In this document: piece after piece, positions 44,458 to 54,134 of the stretch
How positions within the stretch are numbered: position 1 is the stretch's first letter
How the letters are laid out: the number at the start of each line of letters is the position of its first letter
Assembly (NCBI GenBank): GCA_938015445.1
Contig: CALLPE010000018.1
Location: 124,001 to 188,000 of the forward strand
Direction of reading: 5' to 3'
Source: an uncultured Pirellulales bacterium
Lineage (GTDB): Bacteria; Planctomycetota; Planctomycetia; Pirellulales; Thermoguttaceae
DNA: 64,000 nt
Position numbers and translations under genes: made by a program
Notes under the pieces: generated by a model
Told to the model about the DNA's origin: nothing
Seen by the model: only the letters and a program-made list of their open reading frames with translations
Database searches by the model: none

Positions 44458-46905
44458 ATGAGAACTATCGCTTTGTCCCCCGTGCGGTGGTTGCCAACCG
44501 TAGGCTGTGCGCTGCTGTGCCTGTTTGTACTTGCCTTATCGCTGGATCGGGCTTTCGACCACCAATGCCCGACTGTTGCCGTAGCGGCAGTGGCAGGCGA
44601 AGCACCCTCGGCCCCACCGGCAACAACCAATCTCGTTGCCAACCCATCGTTCGAGCAAGCGGCCAAGAATAAGGTGGCCCACTGGCGCCCGTACACTTGG
44701 TCCGGCAAGGCCGAGTTTTCGGTGGACGAGTCGGTGGCCCGGTCGGGCAAGCGAAGCGTGGCCATCAGCTCGCAAGCAGGCGCGGACGCCGCCTGGACGC
44801 ATATAGCCACCGTCGAACCGCTGGCCGAGTATCGACTGACAGGCTGGATCAAGACCGAAGGGGTACAGGCTCCCAGGGCACGCGGCGCACTGCTGAATAT
44901 CCACAACATCCCCGGTGCGGCCACAAAGGCACTGACCGGCACCAACGATTGGACTCAGGTGGAACTGAGCTTTGAGACCGGCGAGAACGACTCGGTGCAG
45001 ATCAACTGCCTGCTGGGTGGCTGGGGACAAGCCACTGGCAAGGCGTGGTACGACGATCTGCAACTGGTTCAGACCCGGGCCGCGCGGGCGGGCGAGCCGC
45101 GCATTACCATCGACGCTAAAAAGGTCGGCGAGCCGATCTCGAAGTACATCTACGGGCAGTTCATCGAGCATTTGGGGCGTTGCATCTACGGCGGTATTTG
45201 GGCCGAAATGCTCGAGGACCGCAAGTTCTTCTACGCTGTTGGCGCCAAGCAGTCGCCGTGGAAGGTCATCGGCGACAGCGGCACAGTGACCATGGTTCGC
45301 CAGCAGCCTTTCGTGGGCGAGCACACGCCGCGGGTCGCTCTTGCGCCGGAGGGACAACCGCGCGGCATCGCCCAGGACGGCCTGGGGCTGATCGCCGGCA
45401 AGCGTTATACCGGGTACATCTGGCTGGCGGCAGAGGGCGATGTGTCCAAGGCCGCAGTGACGCTGATTTGGGGCGACGGCCCGCAAGATCGGCAAACGGC
45501 AACCATCGACAAGCCTGCCGCCGAGTTCACCAAACATTCCTTCGAGTTTACTGCTGGGGCGCGGACCGATAACGCTCGGCTGGAGATCACAGGCGTTGGC
45601 GGCGGCGCGCTGCGTGTAGGGACGGTTTCGCTCATGCCGGCCGACAACGTTCGCGGCATGAGGGCCGACACGCTCGAGCTGCTCCGCCAACTCGATTCGC
45701 CCATATACCGTTGGCCGGGCGGCAACTTCGTCAGCGGTTACAACTGGCGCGACGGCATTGGCGACCGCGACCGTCGGCCTCCGCGCAAAAACCCGGCGTG
45801 GCAAGGCATCGAGCACAACGATTTCGGGCTAGATGAGTTCATCGCCTTCTGTCGAGAGTTGAAGACCGAGCCGTATATCGCCGTCAACAGCGGGCTGGGC
45901 GACGCCGCCAGCGCAGCCGACCAGGTGCAGTACGCCAACGGCGCGGCAGATACCCCGATGGGCAAGCTGCGCGCGGCAAACGGCAATCCGGAACCTTACC
46001 GGGTGAAGTACTGGGGCATCGGCAACGAGATGTACGGAAGCTGGCAACTGGGCCACATGCCCCTGGAAAAGTACGTCGTCAAGAACAACCAGTTCTTCGA
46101 GGCGATGAAGAAGGTCGATCCCTCGATCGTGCTGGTGGCTGTGGGCGAGGTGGGCCGCTGGAGCGAAGGTATGCTCACCCACTGCGCCGATCACATGGAC
46201 CTGATCAGCGAGCACTTCTATCGCGGCTCGCAGCCGGGGCTGTACGGGCACGTGCGCCAGATTCCGCTTGCGGTGCGCCATATCGCCGAGGCCCATCGCC
46301 GCTACCGCAAAGAAATACCGACCCTCAAGGGCAAAGACATCCGCATCGCACTCGACGAGTGGAACTATTGGTACGGGCCGCACGTGTTCGGCGAGTTGGG
46401 CACGCGCTATTTCCTCAAAGACGCCTTGGGAATCGCCGCCGGACTGAACGAGTACGCCCGCCAAAGCGACATCATCTTCATGGCCAACTACGCCCAGACG
46501 GTCAACGTCATCGGCTGCATCAAGACTACCAAGACGGCCGCGGCGTTCGAGACCACCGGGCTGGTACTGAAGTTGTATCGGCACCGGTTCGGCGTGTTGC
46601 CCGTGGAAACCCAAACCACCTACCTGCTCGACGCCCAGGCCGCCTGGAGCGCCGACCGCAAGACGCTCACGCTGGCGGTGGTCAATCCGTCGCTGCGCAG
46701 CCTGGAAGTGCCGCTGGAAGTCAAAGGCGCTAAGCTCAAGGGAACGGCCGAGCGGTGGCAGATCGCCGGCGAAGACCCGATGGCCTACAACGACCCGGAG
46801 CAGCCGCCGAAAGTCACCATCGAGCACAGCAAACTGGAATCGGTGGGCGACCGGCTCACGCTCGCGCCGTGCAGCGTAACGTTGTACGCCCTGGCGGTCG
46901 AGTGA
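44458..46905 (+). CDS. Alpha-L-arabinofuranosidase (GH51) with N-terminal carbohydrate-binding-like domain
   Basis: An 815-residue exported enzyme that releases arabinofuranosyl residues from arabinan or arabinoxylan. After a signal anchor (VGCALLCLFVLALSLDRA), residues about 55-210 form a CBM4/9-like jelly roll (NLVANPSFEQAAKNKVAHW). The catalytic part starts ISKYIYGQFIEHLGRCIYGG, typical of GH51. The acid/base is Glu about 524 in YWGIGNEMYGSWQ and the nucleophile Glu about 634 in IALDEWNYWYG. A further C-terminal beta-sandwich follows. GGAG lies six bases before the ATG. It could act with the GH116-like enzyme on plant or algal polysaccharides. Confidence 0.93.
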   Translation: MRTIALSPVRWLPTVGCALLCLFVLALSLDRAFDHQCPTVAVAAVAGEAPSAPPATTNLVANPSFEQAAKNKVAHWRPYTWSGKAEFSVDESVARSGKRSVAISSQAGADAAWTHIATVEPLAEYRLTGWIKTEGVQAPRARGALLNIHNIPGAATKALTGTNDWTQVELSFETGENDSVQINCLLGGWGQATGKAWYDDLQLVQTRAARAGEPRITIDAKKVGEPISKYIYGQFIEHLGRCIYGGIWAEMLEDRKFFYAVGAKQSPWKVIGDSGTVTMVRQQPFVGEHTPRVALAPEGQPRGIAQDGLGLIAGKRYTGYIWLAAEGDVSKAAVTLIWGDGPQDRQTATIDKPAAEFTKHSFEFTAGARTDNARLEITGVGGGALRVGTVSLMPADNVRGMRADTLELLRQLDSPIYRWPGGNFVSGYNWRDGIGDRDRRPPRKNPAWQGIEHNDFGLDEFIAFCRELKTEPYIAVNSGLGDAASAADQVQYANGAADTPMGKLRAANGNPEPYRVKYWGIGNEMYGSWQLGHMPLEKYVVKNNQFFEAMKKVDPSIVLVAVGEVGRWSEGMLTHCADHMDLISEHFYRGSQPGLYGHVRQIPLAVRHIAEAHRRYRKEIPTLKGKDIRIALDEWNYWYGPHVFGELGTRYFLKDALGIAAGLNEYARQSDIIFMANYAQTVNVIGCIKTTKTAAAFETTGLVLKLYRHRFGVLPVETQTTYLLDAQAAWSADRKTLTLAVVNPSLRSLEVPLEVKGAKLKGTAERWQIAGEDPMAYNDPEQPPKVTIEHSKLESVGDRLTLAPCSVTLYALAVE

Positions 46906-46934
46906 CGACTGCGAAGCACGTGGCGTCAACTTGT

Positions 46935-47036
46935 CTGGCAGGGAGAACTTTTCTGGCTGAGAAACTTTCCTGGTTGAAAGACTTCTCCTGGCTGGGAGAA
47001 TTCTCCTGGCTGGACGAAGTCTTCTGGTTGGGAGCC
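46935..47036. repeat. Six-unit 17-18 bp tandem repeat centred on TTCTCCTGGCTGG
   Basis: CTGG words start at 46935, 46953, 46970, 46988, 47006 and 47024, with surrounding bases TTCTCCTGGCTGGGAGAA or close variants. The rightward frame reads repeats of F-S-W-L-x-E, but there is no start or domain to support a gene. It lies in the 314-bp spacer between the GH51 gene and the giant surface protein. Confidence 0.85.
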
Positions 47037-47219
47037 GGTTGCGTTGCGGGCAGGGGAGCCGGCCGTGGTGGCGGTAACGTCGGGGCCGGCAAATCTTTCT
47101 GGCAGACTGGCGGCCATGGCAGAGCTTTCCTGGCCGCCGCAGGCAGATTACCATGATAGTTGCGCCCCGAATCGCACACAAATCCCGGTGCTCCGGGGGT
47201 GCGGCCAAGGCCGTTCGAC

Positions 47220-50200
47220 ATGCTAAAGGCCAAAATGAATCGAGGTGGGATGTTGCGCGCAGCGGGGGGGTTCATGGGCAGAACTATGGTGCGCAGGTCC
47301 GCCAGAACTGCCCCACGTCGCCAAGGTCGTTCGCTGCGAGTGGAGATACTCGAGCCGCGCCATCTGCTTGGTGGCGGGCCGCTGGTGATCAGCGAGCTGA
47401 TGGCGCTGAACGAAGGATTCTTGCCGTCGAATCCTTCGCCCGGGTTCCTGGCCCATTACGACTGGATCGAGATTCACAATCCTACGACGACTCCGATCAA
47501 CCTCAAAGGTTGGTATCTAACCGACAACGATGCGAACCTGACCAAATGGCGCTTTCCGGCCGGTGCCCAGGACCCGGACATTTGGATTCAACCGGGCGGG
47601 TATTTTGTGGTGTTCGCCTCCAATTCCTCGCAGGCGGTGGTGGGGTCGGAGTACCATACCAACTTCGCGTTGGCCGGCGGCGGCGAGTATCTGGCGCTGG
47701 TGATGCCGGATGCCACAGGCCCGGCCGACCGCGCAGCAATCTCGCACGAATACTCCCCGCGATTTCCCCAGCAGGTGGCCGACGTTTCTTACGGGCTGAC
47801 GTCGACCACCGTGGTGCAAAGCACCATCCTCAATGAAGAGTCGGAAGTTCGCTATTTGGTTCCGACCGACGGCAGCCTCGGCCTTGCCTGGACGGCGGTC
47901 GATTTCAACGATTCTCAGTGGCTGTCGGGACTGAATGGCGTGGGTTTCGATGCCGCCAATCCCTCCGGCCCCTATGCCAGCGCCATCAATACCGACGTTC
48001 AAGCGCAGATGTACGGCGCGAGTCATTCAATCTATCTGCGCACCGAGATCGTGCTGGACGCACCGCGGGCCATTACATGGATGAGTCTGTATGTGCAGTA
48101 CGACGATGGGTTCGTGCTGTATGTGAACGGCCAGAAGGTAGTCGAGCGCAACGCGCCGCAATCGCTCGGCTACAACTCTGCGGCAACGGCCACGCGGGAC
48201 GGGACGGTCGTGGAGCAGATCGACCTGACGGCCTACCGGCACTTGTTGCGCGAGGGGAAGAACGTATTGGCCTTCCACGGGCTGAATCACGCCGCCGACG
48301 GCGAAGACTTCTTGCTGATGCCGCGGCTGGCCGTTCGCACCGTCAGGCCTGGTAGCCAGCAGTATTTCGTTACGCCGACGCCGGGGGCGGCCAACACCGG
48401 TGGAGTACTGGGGTTGGTCGCTGCGCCGCAGGCGAGCGTGGAGCGCGGGTTGTTCACCGAGCCGTTCTCCGTGTCGCTGAGCACCAATACTCCCGGCGCC
48501 CAAATCCGCTACACGCTCGACGGCAGCAAGCCGACGGCCACTACGGGACTGGTTTACGGCGGCCAGCCAATTTACGTAGCAACCACCACCACGCTGCGTG
48601 CGGCGGCCTTCAAGCCCGGCTACTTGCAAAGCAACGTGGTGACGCACACTTACATCTTCCCCGGTCACGTGGCAGGGCAAACCCGACCGGCCAGCTATCC
48701 GACCACGCGCTCGGGCATTCCGATCCACTACACGCTGGCGGCCGACATCGTCAACAACCCCTCTTACCGCCCGCGGCTGGTCGAGGCGCTGTCGGCCTTG
48801 CCCACCGTTTCGCTGGTCTTGCCGATGCAAGACTTCTTCGGGCCCAGCGGAATCTACATGAATCCGACCCAGCAAGGGATGAGCTGGGAACGCGAGACTT
48901 CGGTCGAGTGGCTGGGCACCGACGGCACCCGTTTCCAGCTCAACGCTGGATTGCGCATTCAGGGTGGAGCAAGTCGCAGCCCGACCAATTCTCCCAAGCA
49001 GTCGATGAGCCTCCGCTTCCGCTCCGATTACGGCGCTGGCCGGCTGGATTTTCCTCTGTTCGAGGATACGACGGTCAGCAGCTTCGACTCGCTTCAGCTT
49101 CGCGGCGTGTACAACAACTCGTGGATCCACTGGGACAACCAGCAGCGGCTCCGCGGCCAGTTGATACACGACCAGTGGATGCGCGACGCCATGCTGGCCA
49201 TGGGCAACGCCGACGCCGGCTGCGGACGGTTCGTACACGTGTACATCAACGGCCTGTATTGGGGAGTGTTCAACCTGCACGAACGGCAAGAGGCATCGCA
49301 CTATGCCGCTTATCACGGCGGCCAGGAGGACGAGCTGGATGCGGTCAACGGCGGCAACGCCGTCGATGGCAATCTGAATTCCTGGAACCGGATGAAGGCG
49401 ACGGTGCAGAGCCTCGATTGGCAGGCCATCCAGCGCGTGCTGGATGTGGATAACTTCATCGACTTTACGATTCTCCACCGCTTCGCCGGCAATCAGGACC
49501 TGAAGACCAATGGCAACTGGCGCGCCGCCGGCGGCGGTCCCAACGACCGGCCGTGGCGCTTTTACATGTGGGACGCCGAGCGGGTGCTGGAAAGCCCTAC
49601 CAACACCAATCCACCCAGTCCTAGTTCCGACCCCACCGGCTTGTTCCAATATCTGTGGCAGATACCCGAGTTCCGCGTTCGCCTGGCCGACCGGGTACAC
49701 AAACATCTGTTCAACGACGGAGCGCTGACGCCCCAGAAGAACACCCAGCGCTATTTGCGCCGCGCCGCCGAGCTGGACGTAGCGATCATCGCCGAGTCGG
49801 CCCGCTGGGGAAGCTACCGCCGCGATGTGCACAACTACAGCAACGGGCCGTATCTGCTGTACGAGCGCGATGTGCAGTGGGTGGCAGAGCGCGATCGGTT
49901 GGTGAACGACTATTTTCCGCAGCGCACCAGCAACGTCATCGCGCGGCTGCGCAGCGACGGTTGGTATCCGAGCGTAACCGCCCCCAGCTTCAGCCGGCAT
50001 GGCGGGCAGGTGGCTTACGGCTATCAGCTTTCGATGTTCGCTCCCAGCGGAACCATCTACTACACCACCGACGGCACAGACCCGCGGCTGCCCGGCGGTA
50101 GCATATCGCCGTCGGCCAAGGTCTTCACAGCTTCCACGGTTACTACCACCATCGTGCCCGCCGGCAGCGTGTGGAAGTACCTCGACAACGGTTCCGAGCA

Positions 50201-53200
50201 AGGCACGGCGTGGCGGCAGCCGGGCTTCGACGATAGCTCGTGGGCCTCCGGTCCGGCAATACTCGGTTACGGTCGGCCGCAGGTGACAACCACGGTCAGC
50301 TTCGGCCCAGACCCTAACAACAAGTACATCACCACCTATTTCCGCTACAGCTTCGAGGTGACCGACCCGAACGCTTACACTTCGCTGACCTTGGGAATCG
50401 TCCGCGACGACGGGGCGGTGGTGTATCTGAACGGACAAGAGGTGGTGCGGACCAACATGCCCACGGGCACAATCACGTCGCAAACCACTGCCAGCTCGAC
50501 CGTGGGCGACGCCAGCCAGTGGATATTTCACACTTTTCAGGTTTCGCCGGCCCTGCTGGTCGCCGGCACGAATGTGTTGGCGGTGTCGGTTCACCAGATA
50601 AACGCCTCCAGCAGCGACCTGGCTTTCGATCTGCGCTTGCAAGGCGTGCGGATGGTGTCCGAGGAGCCGGTCGTGCTCCAGCGCAGCGGCGTGGTTCGCG
50701 CGCGGGCGCTGGTCGCCGGTGCGTGGTCGGCGCTGAACGAGGCGATGTTCTACGTGGGCACGCCGGCGGCGGCCGGCCTGCTGGCTATTACCGAGCTGAA
50801 TTACAATCCCTATTTGCCCACGCCCGCGGAAATTGCCGCCGGGTTTACAGACCCGCAGGCCTTCGAGTTCATCGAGCTGCGCAATCTGAGTACCACCGAG
50901 ATGGTGGACTTGACCGGGGTGCGATTCACCGACGGCGTCAGCTTCGATTTCACTGGCAGCGCGATCACGATGCTTGCCCCGCAACAATATGTGCTGGTGG
51001 TGAAGGACTTAGCGGCTTTCGAGTACCGTTACGCAGCGGGTTTGCCGGTGGCTGGCAGTTTCGCCGGGCAGCTTGACAATAGCGGCGAACGAGTGACGCT
51101 GCTGGACCGTTTCGGCCAACCGATCGCCAGCTTCCGCTATCGGCCGGATGGCGATTGGCCGTGGCGCGCCGCCGGATTGGGCAGCACGCTGGAGATTGTT
51201 GATGCGGCAATCGAACCGGCCAGTGCGACAAATTGGCGTGCTAGCACCGAGTTTGGCGGTTCGCCCGGGGCACCCGGCGTGGGACCGCTGCGCACTGTGG
51301 TGTTCAACGAACTGCTTACCCACACCGACCCGCCACTGGTCGACGCCATCGAGCTACTGAATCTCGCCTCCGAGCCGATCGATGTGGGCGGTTGGTACCT
51401 GAGCGACAAGCGCGAAGACCTGTTCCTCTATCGCTTTCCGCTGGGCGAACCTTGGACGGTGATTGAGCCGGGTGGGTATCTGGTGGTCGACGAGTCGCAC
51501 TTCAATCCCGGCGGCGGCACGCTGCCCGGCGATTTCGCCCTGAGTTCGTTGGGCGAAGAAGTGTGGCTGCTGGCAGCCGACCAAAGCGGCAAGCCCACGC
51601 ACTTCGTCGATTTCGTAGAGTTCGGCGCAGCGGCCAACGCCGAGTCGTTCGGCCGCTGGCCCGACGGCGTGGGCCGGCTGTACCCCATGTTGCATCTGAC
51701 GTTGGGCGGGCCAAACAGCGGGCCGCGCGTCGGGCCGGTGGTCTTCAGCGAGCTGATGTACGCCCCGCCGCCGCCCTCGCCCGGCGAACTGGCGCTGTGT
51801 CCGACCATCCAAGCCGCCGACTTCGAGTTCGTGGAAATCTTCAACCCCACCGAGCAAGCCATCGACCTGACCGAATGGCGGCTGCGCAAGGGAGTGGACT
51901 TCAATTTTTCGCCGGGACAAGTGCTGCCGGCCGGCGGCGCGATCGTCGTGCTGCCGTTCGATCCGCGCACGGCGGCCGACAAATGGGCGGCCTTCAGTCT
52001 GCGGTACTTCGGCGCGGTCGTGCCGGCACCGGACAACTTCCTCGGCCCGTATAGCGGCAAATTGGATAATGCCGGCGAGCTGGTTCGTCTGCTGCGCCCC
52101 GATGAGCCGCCGGCCAATGATCCAACGGTCATCCCCCGGCTGATCGAAGACGAAGTCCAATACGGTAACAGTTCCCCCTGGCCCGAAGAAGCACTCAGCG
52201 GCGGAAAGTCGCTCCAGCGGCTTTGGGTGCGAGCCTGGGGACACGATCCGGCCAGTTGGACCGCCTTCGCGCCCACCCCGGGACAGACTGCGTGGCCAAT
52301 CGCCGTTGCCGACAGCGCCACAGTGCGCAGCGGCCAGCCGGTCCAGCTCGATGTGTTGGCCAACGACGTGCCGGCGCTGGGGGCGTTGTCGCCGTCCAGC
52401 GTCCACATCCTCTCCGGCCCAAGTTTTGGCCAGGTTGAACTCGACGCCCTCACCGGCCGCCTGCTGTACAGTAGCGCCCCACTGTTCGTCGGCATCGACC
52501 AGTTCGCTTACCGCGTGCGCGACGTGCATGGTTTTTGGTCCAACACGGCTGTGGTCACAGTTAAAGTGGAGCCGGTGCCGGCGGTCGTGGGGCGATATAT
52601 TTTCTACAACAACTCTGCGTTCGACCGGCGCGATTCGGCGGCCAACCAGTACGATTTCGAGGCCATCGCACCCGATAAACAAGCCCTGCTTCCCGGCCAA
52701 CTGGCCAGCTTCGTCAACTACACCAGTTACAGCCGGGGGATCAATGGGATAATTGTAGACATCGTTGGGGCTGCCAATCCTGCCGGACTGAACGCCGAGG
52801 ATTTCGCCTTCCGAGTGGGCAATGACGCCACGCCCCTGGATGAGCAAAGCACGTGGACCGCCGCCCCGGATGTGCTCGATGTGGCTGTCTTCCCCGGCGC
52901 AGGTTCGGCGGGTAGCACCCGGGTAGTGTTGGTTTGGGCCGACAACGCCATCGAAAATCAGTGGCTGGAAGTGACCGTGCGGGCAACGGACAATACCGGC
53001 CTGATCGATGCCGATGTGTTCTACTTCGGCAACGCCATCGGCGAGACGGGCAACAACAGCGCCGGCCCCGCGCCGGACGCCGTGGTCGACTGGGCCGACG
53101 AGCTGGCGGTACGCGACAACCGCACGGGCATACAACCGGCCGACATAACTAACCCGTACGACTTCAACCGCGACCGTCGCGTAAACTCCACCGACGTGAC

Positions 53201-53939
53201 GATCGCCCGCAATCATCAAAACACGCTTAATCCGCTAGTGCTGATCGACCTGCGGCCCAGCGGCAATGGCTTATTGGGCGAGGCTGCGCAGCCCCCGGCG
53301 CCCGACATGTGGCAAGACTGCGTCATGGAAGAACAGGCGTGTTGCCAAGCGACTTTCTCCTCAGGGCTGCTTTTAGCAGAGGCCTCTCTGGAACAGGCGT
53401 TGCCGACAGAACCGCTCTCCCAACAGGCACAGTTCTCCGAGCCATCTTGCATGGAAGCATTCTGTCCACAGGAAAGTCCGCTGTGCGGCTCCGCCTTCAC
53501 GCTCAGCGTCGGGCTGCCGACCGGGCTGCTATTGTTCGGCGCGGGACTTGCCCCGCTGGGCGAAACCCCATTGGCCGAAAGTGGCCCGATTGCCCCGCAG
53601 CTCAGCACGGTTAAGTTGAACGCGGCTGTGCCCAGCCCGTTGCCGAAGCCTGCGGGTGCACCGATCGCCGCCGACGCGGCGATCGCAGCGCTATGCAGCG
53701 GCACGGAACCGATCGCAGCCGAGCGGGGGCGGGTCATTGGTGCTGACCAAACCGACGGCGTTCGACGTGCCGACGACGAGCAGTCGGGCGAATGGTTGTG
53801 GCTGCTAGATTGGGCGCCGGAGCTGTCGCCTGCGGCTCCGCGGAACAATGCGGCTTGGCGGAACAAATCGAGAGCCTCTTTGCCCGCTGCGGCTTTGTCT
53901 GCTGCGGCCATCGACGCGGTGCTCACGATGCCATCCTGA
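47220..53939 (+). CDS. Giant secreted CotH / lamin-tail / dockerin-like surface protein
   Basis: A 2239-residue exported protein. Residues 20-50 carry Arg-rich text ending LRVEILEPRHLLGG, the LEPR-x-LL signal typical of large planctomycete surface proteins. In order come: a lamin-tail domain (about 55-175); a galactose-binding-like region; a chitobiase C-terminal-like domain (407-478, IRYTLDGSKPTA); and a CotH kinase-like domain (about 500-880, GRFVHVYINGLYWGVFNLHE and PWRFYMWDAERVLE). A second set follows (YYTTDGTDPR, galactose-binding-like), then three more lamin-tail domains (about 1185-1687), an Ig/cadherin-like domain (1694-1785), a beta domain, and a single dockerin-like calcium loop (DFNRDRRVNSTD, about 1975-2010). 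A 220-residue Cys-containing tail follows. The exact start among several nearby ATGs is uncertain. Likely a cell-surface scaffold. Confidence 0.87.
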   Translation: MLKAKMNRGGMLRAAGGFMGRTMVRRSARTAPRRQGRSLRVEILEPRHLLGGGPLVISELMALNEGFLPSNPSPGFLAHYDWIEIHNPTTTPINLKGWYLTDNDANLTKWRFPAGAQDPDIWIQPGGYFVVFASNSSQAVVGSEYHTNFALAGGGEYLALVMPDATGPADRAAISHEYSPRFPQQVADVSYGLTSTTVVQSTILNEESEVRYLVPTDGSLGLAWTAVDFNDSQWLSGLNGVGFDAANPSGPYASAINTDVQAQMYGASHSIYLRTEIVLDAPRAITWMSLYVQYDDGFVLYVNGQKVVERNAPQSLGYNSAATATRDGTVVEQIDLTAYRHLLREGKNVLAFHGLNHAADGEDFLLMPRLAVRTVRPGSQQYFVTPTPGAANTGGVLGLVAAPQASVERGLFTEPFSVSLSTNTPGAQIRYTLDGSKPTATTGLVYGGQPIYVATTTTLRAAAFKPGYLQSNVVTHTYIFPGHVAGQTRPASYPTTRSGIPIHYTLAADIVNNPSYRPRLVEALSALPTVSLVLPMQDFFGPSGIYMNPTQQGMSWERETSVEWLGTDGTRFQLNAGLRIQGGASRSPTNSPKQSMSLRFRSDYGAGRLDFPLFEDTTVSSFDSLQLRGVYNNSWIHWDNQQRLRGQLIHDQWMRDAMLAMGNADAGCGRFVHVYINGLYWGVFNLHERQEASHYAAYHGGQEDELDAVNGGNAVDGNLNSWNRMKATVQSLDWQAIQRVLDVDNFIDFTILHRFAGNQDLKTNGNWRAAGGGPNDRPWRFYMWDAERVLESPTNTNPPSPSSDPTGLFQYLWQIPEFRVRLADRVHKHLFNDGALTPQKNTQRYLRRAAELDVAIIAESARWGSYRRDVHNYSNGPYLLYERDVQWVAERDRLVNDYFPQRTSNVIARLRSDGWYPSVTAPSFSRHGGQVAYGYQLSMFAPSGTIYYTTDGTDPRLPGGSISPSAKVFTASTVTTTIVPAGSVWKYLDNGSEQGTAWRQPGFDDSSWASGPAILGYGRPQVTTTVSFGPDPNNKYITTYFRYSFEVTDPNAYTSLTLGIVRDDGAVVYLNGQEVVRTNMPTGTITSQTTASSTVGDASQWIFHTFQVSPALLVAGTNVLAVSVHQINASSSDLAFDLRLQGVRMVSEEPVVLQRSGVVRARALVAGAWSALNEAMFYVGTPAAAGLLAITELNYNPYLPTPAEIAAGFTDPQAFEFIELRNLSTTEMVDLTGVRFTDGVSFDFTGSAITMLAPQQYVLVVKDLAAFEYRYAAGLPVAGSFAGQLDNSGERVTLLDRFGQPIASFRYRPDGDWPWRAAGLGSTLEIVDAAIEPASATNWRASTEFGGSPGAPGVGPLRTVVFNELLTHTDPPLVDAIELLNLASEPIDVGGWYLSDKREDLFLYRFPLGEPWTVIEPGGYLVVDESHFNPGGGTLPGDFALSSLGEEVWLLAADQSGKPTHFVDFVEFGAAANAESFGRWPDGVGRLYPMLHLTLGGPNSGPRVGPVVFSELMYAPPPPSPGELALCPTIQAADFEFVEIFNPTEQAIDLTEWRLRKGVDFNFSPGQVLPAGGAIVVLPFDPRTAADKWAAFSLRYFGAVVPAPDNFLGPYSGKLDNAGELVRLLRPDEPPANDPTVIPRLIEDEVQYGNSSPWPEEALSGGKSLQRLWVRAWGHDPASWTAFAPTPGQTAWPIAVADSATVRSGQPVQLDVLANDVPALGALSPSSVHILSGPSFGQVELDALTGRLLYSSAPLFVGIDQFAYRVRDVHGFWSNTAVVTVKVEPVPAVVGRYIFYNNSAFDRRDSAANQYDFEAIAPDKQALLPGQLASFVNYTSYSRGINGIIVDIVGAANPAGLNAEDFAFRVGNDATPLDEQSTWTAAPDVLDVAVFPGAGSAGSTRVVLVWADNAIENQWLEVTVRATDNTGLIDADVFYFGNAIGETGNNSAGPAPDAVVDWADELAVRDNRTGIQPADITNPYDFNRDRRVNSTDVTIARNHQNTLNPLVLIDLRPSGNGLLGEAAQPPAPDMWQDCVMEEQACCQATFSSGLLLAEASLEQALPTEPLSQQAQFSEPSCMEAFCPQESPLCGSAFTLSVGLPTGLLLFGAGLAPLGETPLAESGPIAPQLSTVKLNAAVPSPLPKPAGAPIAADAAIAALCSGTEPIAAERGRVIGADQTDGVRRADDEQSGEWLWLLDWAPELSPAAPRNNAAWRNKSRASLPAAALSAAAIDAVLTMPS

Positions 53940-54134
53940 CGCAGCGCGTATTGCTGCTGTCACGCCCCGCCGACTCGCAACATTTAGAGGCTGTAATGAA
54001 AACTTGACACCAAGCGGGGGGCCTCCGTGCGATTGCCCTAGCGGGGTTCCCTCGGCAGGGTTAAAATACAATTAGCGACGTGATGGCGCCGCATTCCTCA
54101 CCCCGCTGATTGGCGTTCTAGTTTCTGTGCTGAC

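Noticed and set aside
46755..47156. Rightward frame containing the F-S-W-L-x-E repeat as a coding gene
   Set aside because: It starts inside the GH51 gene in another frame and has no ribosome site or domain; the repeat is treated as a spacer array.
48027..50987. 986-residue leftward open frame opposite the CotH/lamin-tail gene
   Set aside because: It is antisense to a gene with clear domains, has no recognisable domain itself and shows the mirrored GC codon bias that creates long antisense frames. The same applies to 51354-53219 (leftward) and 38179-39456 opposite pyrG.
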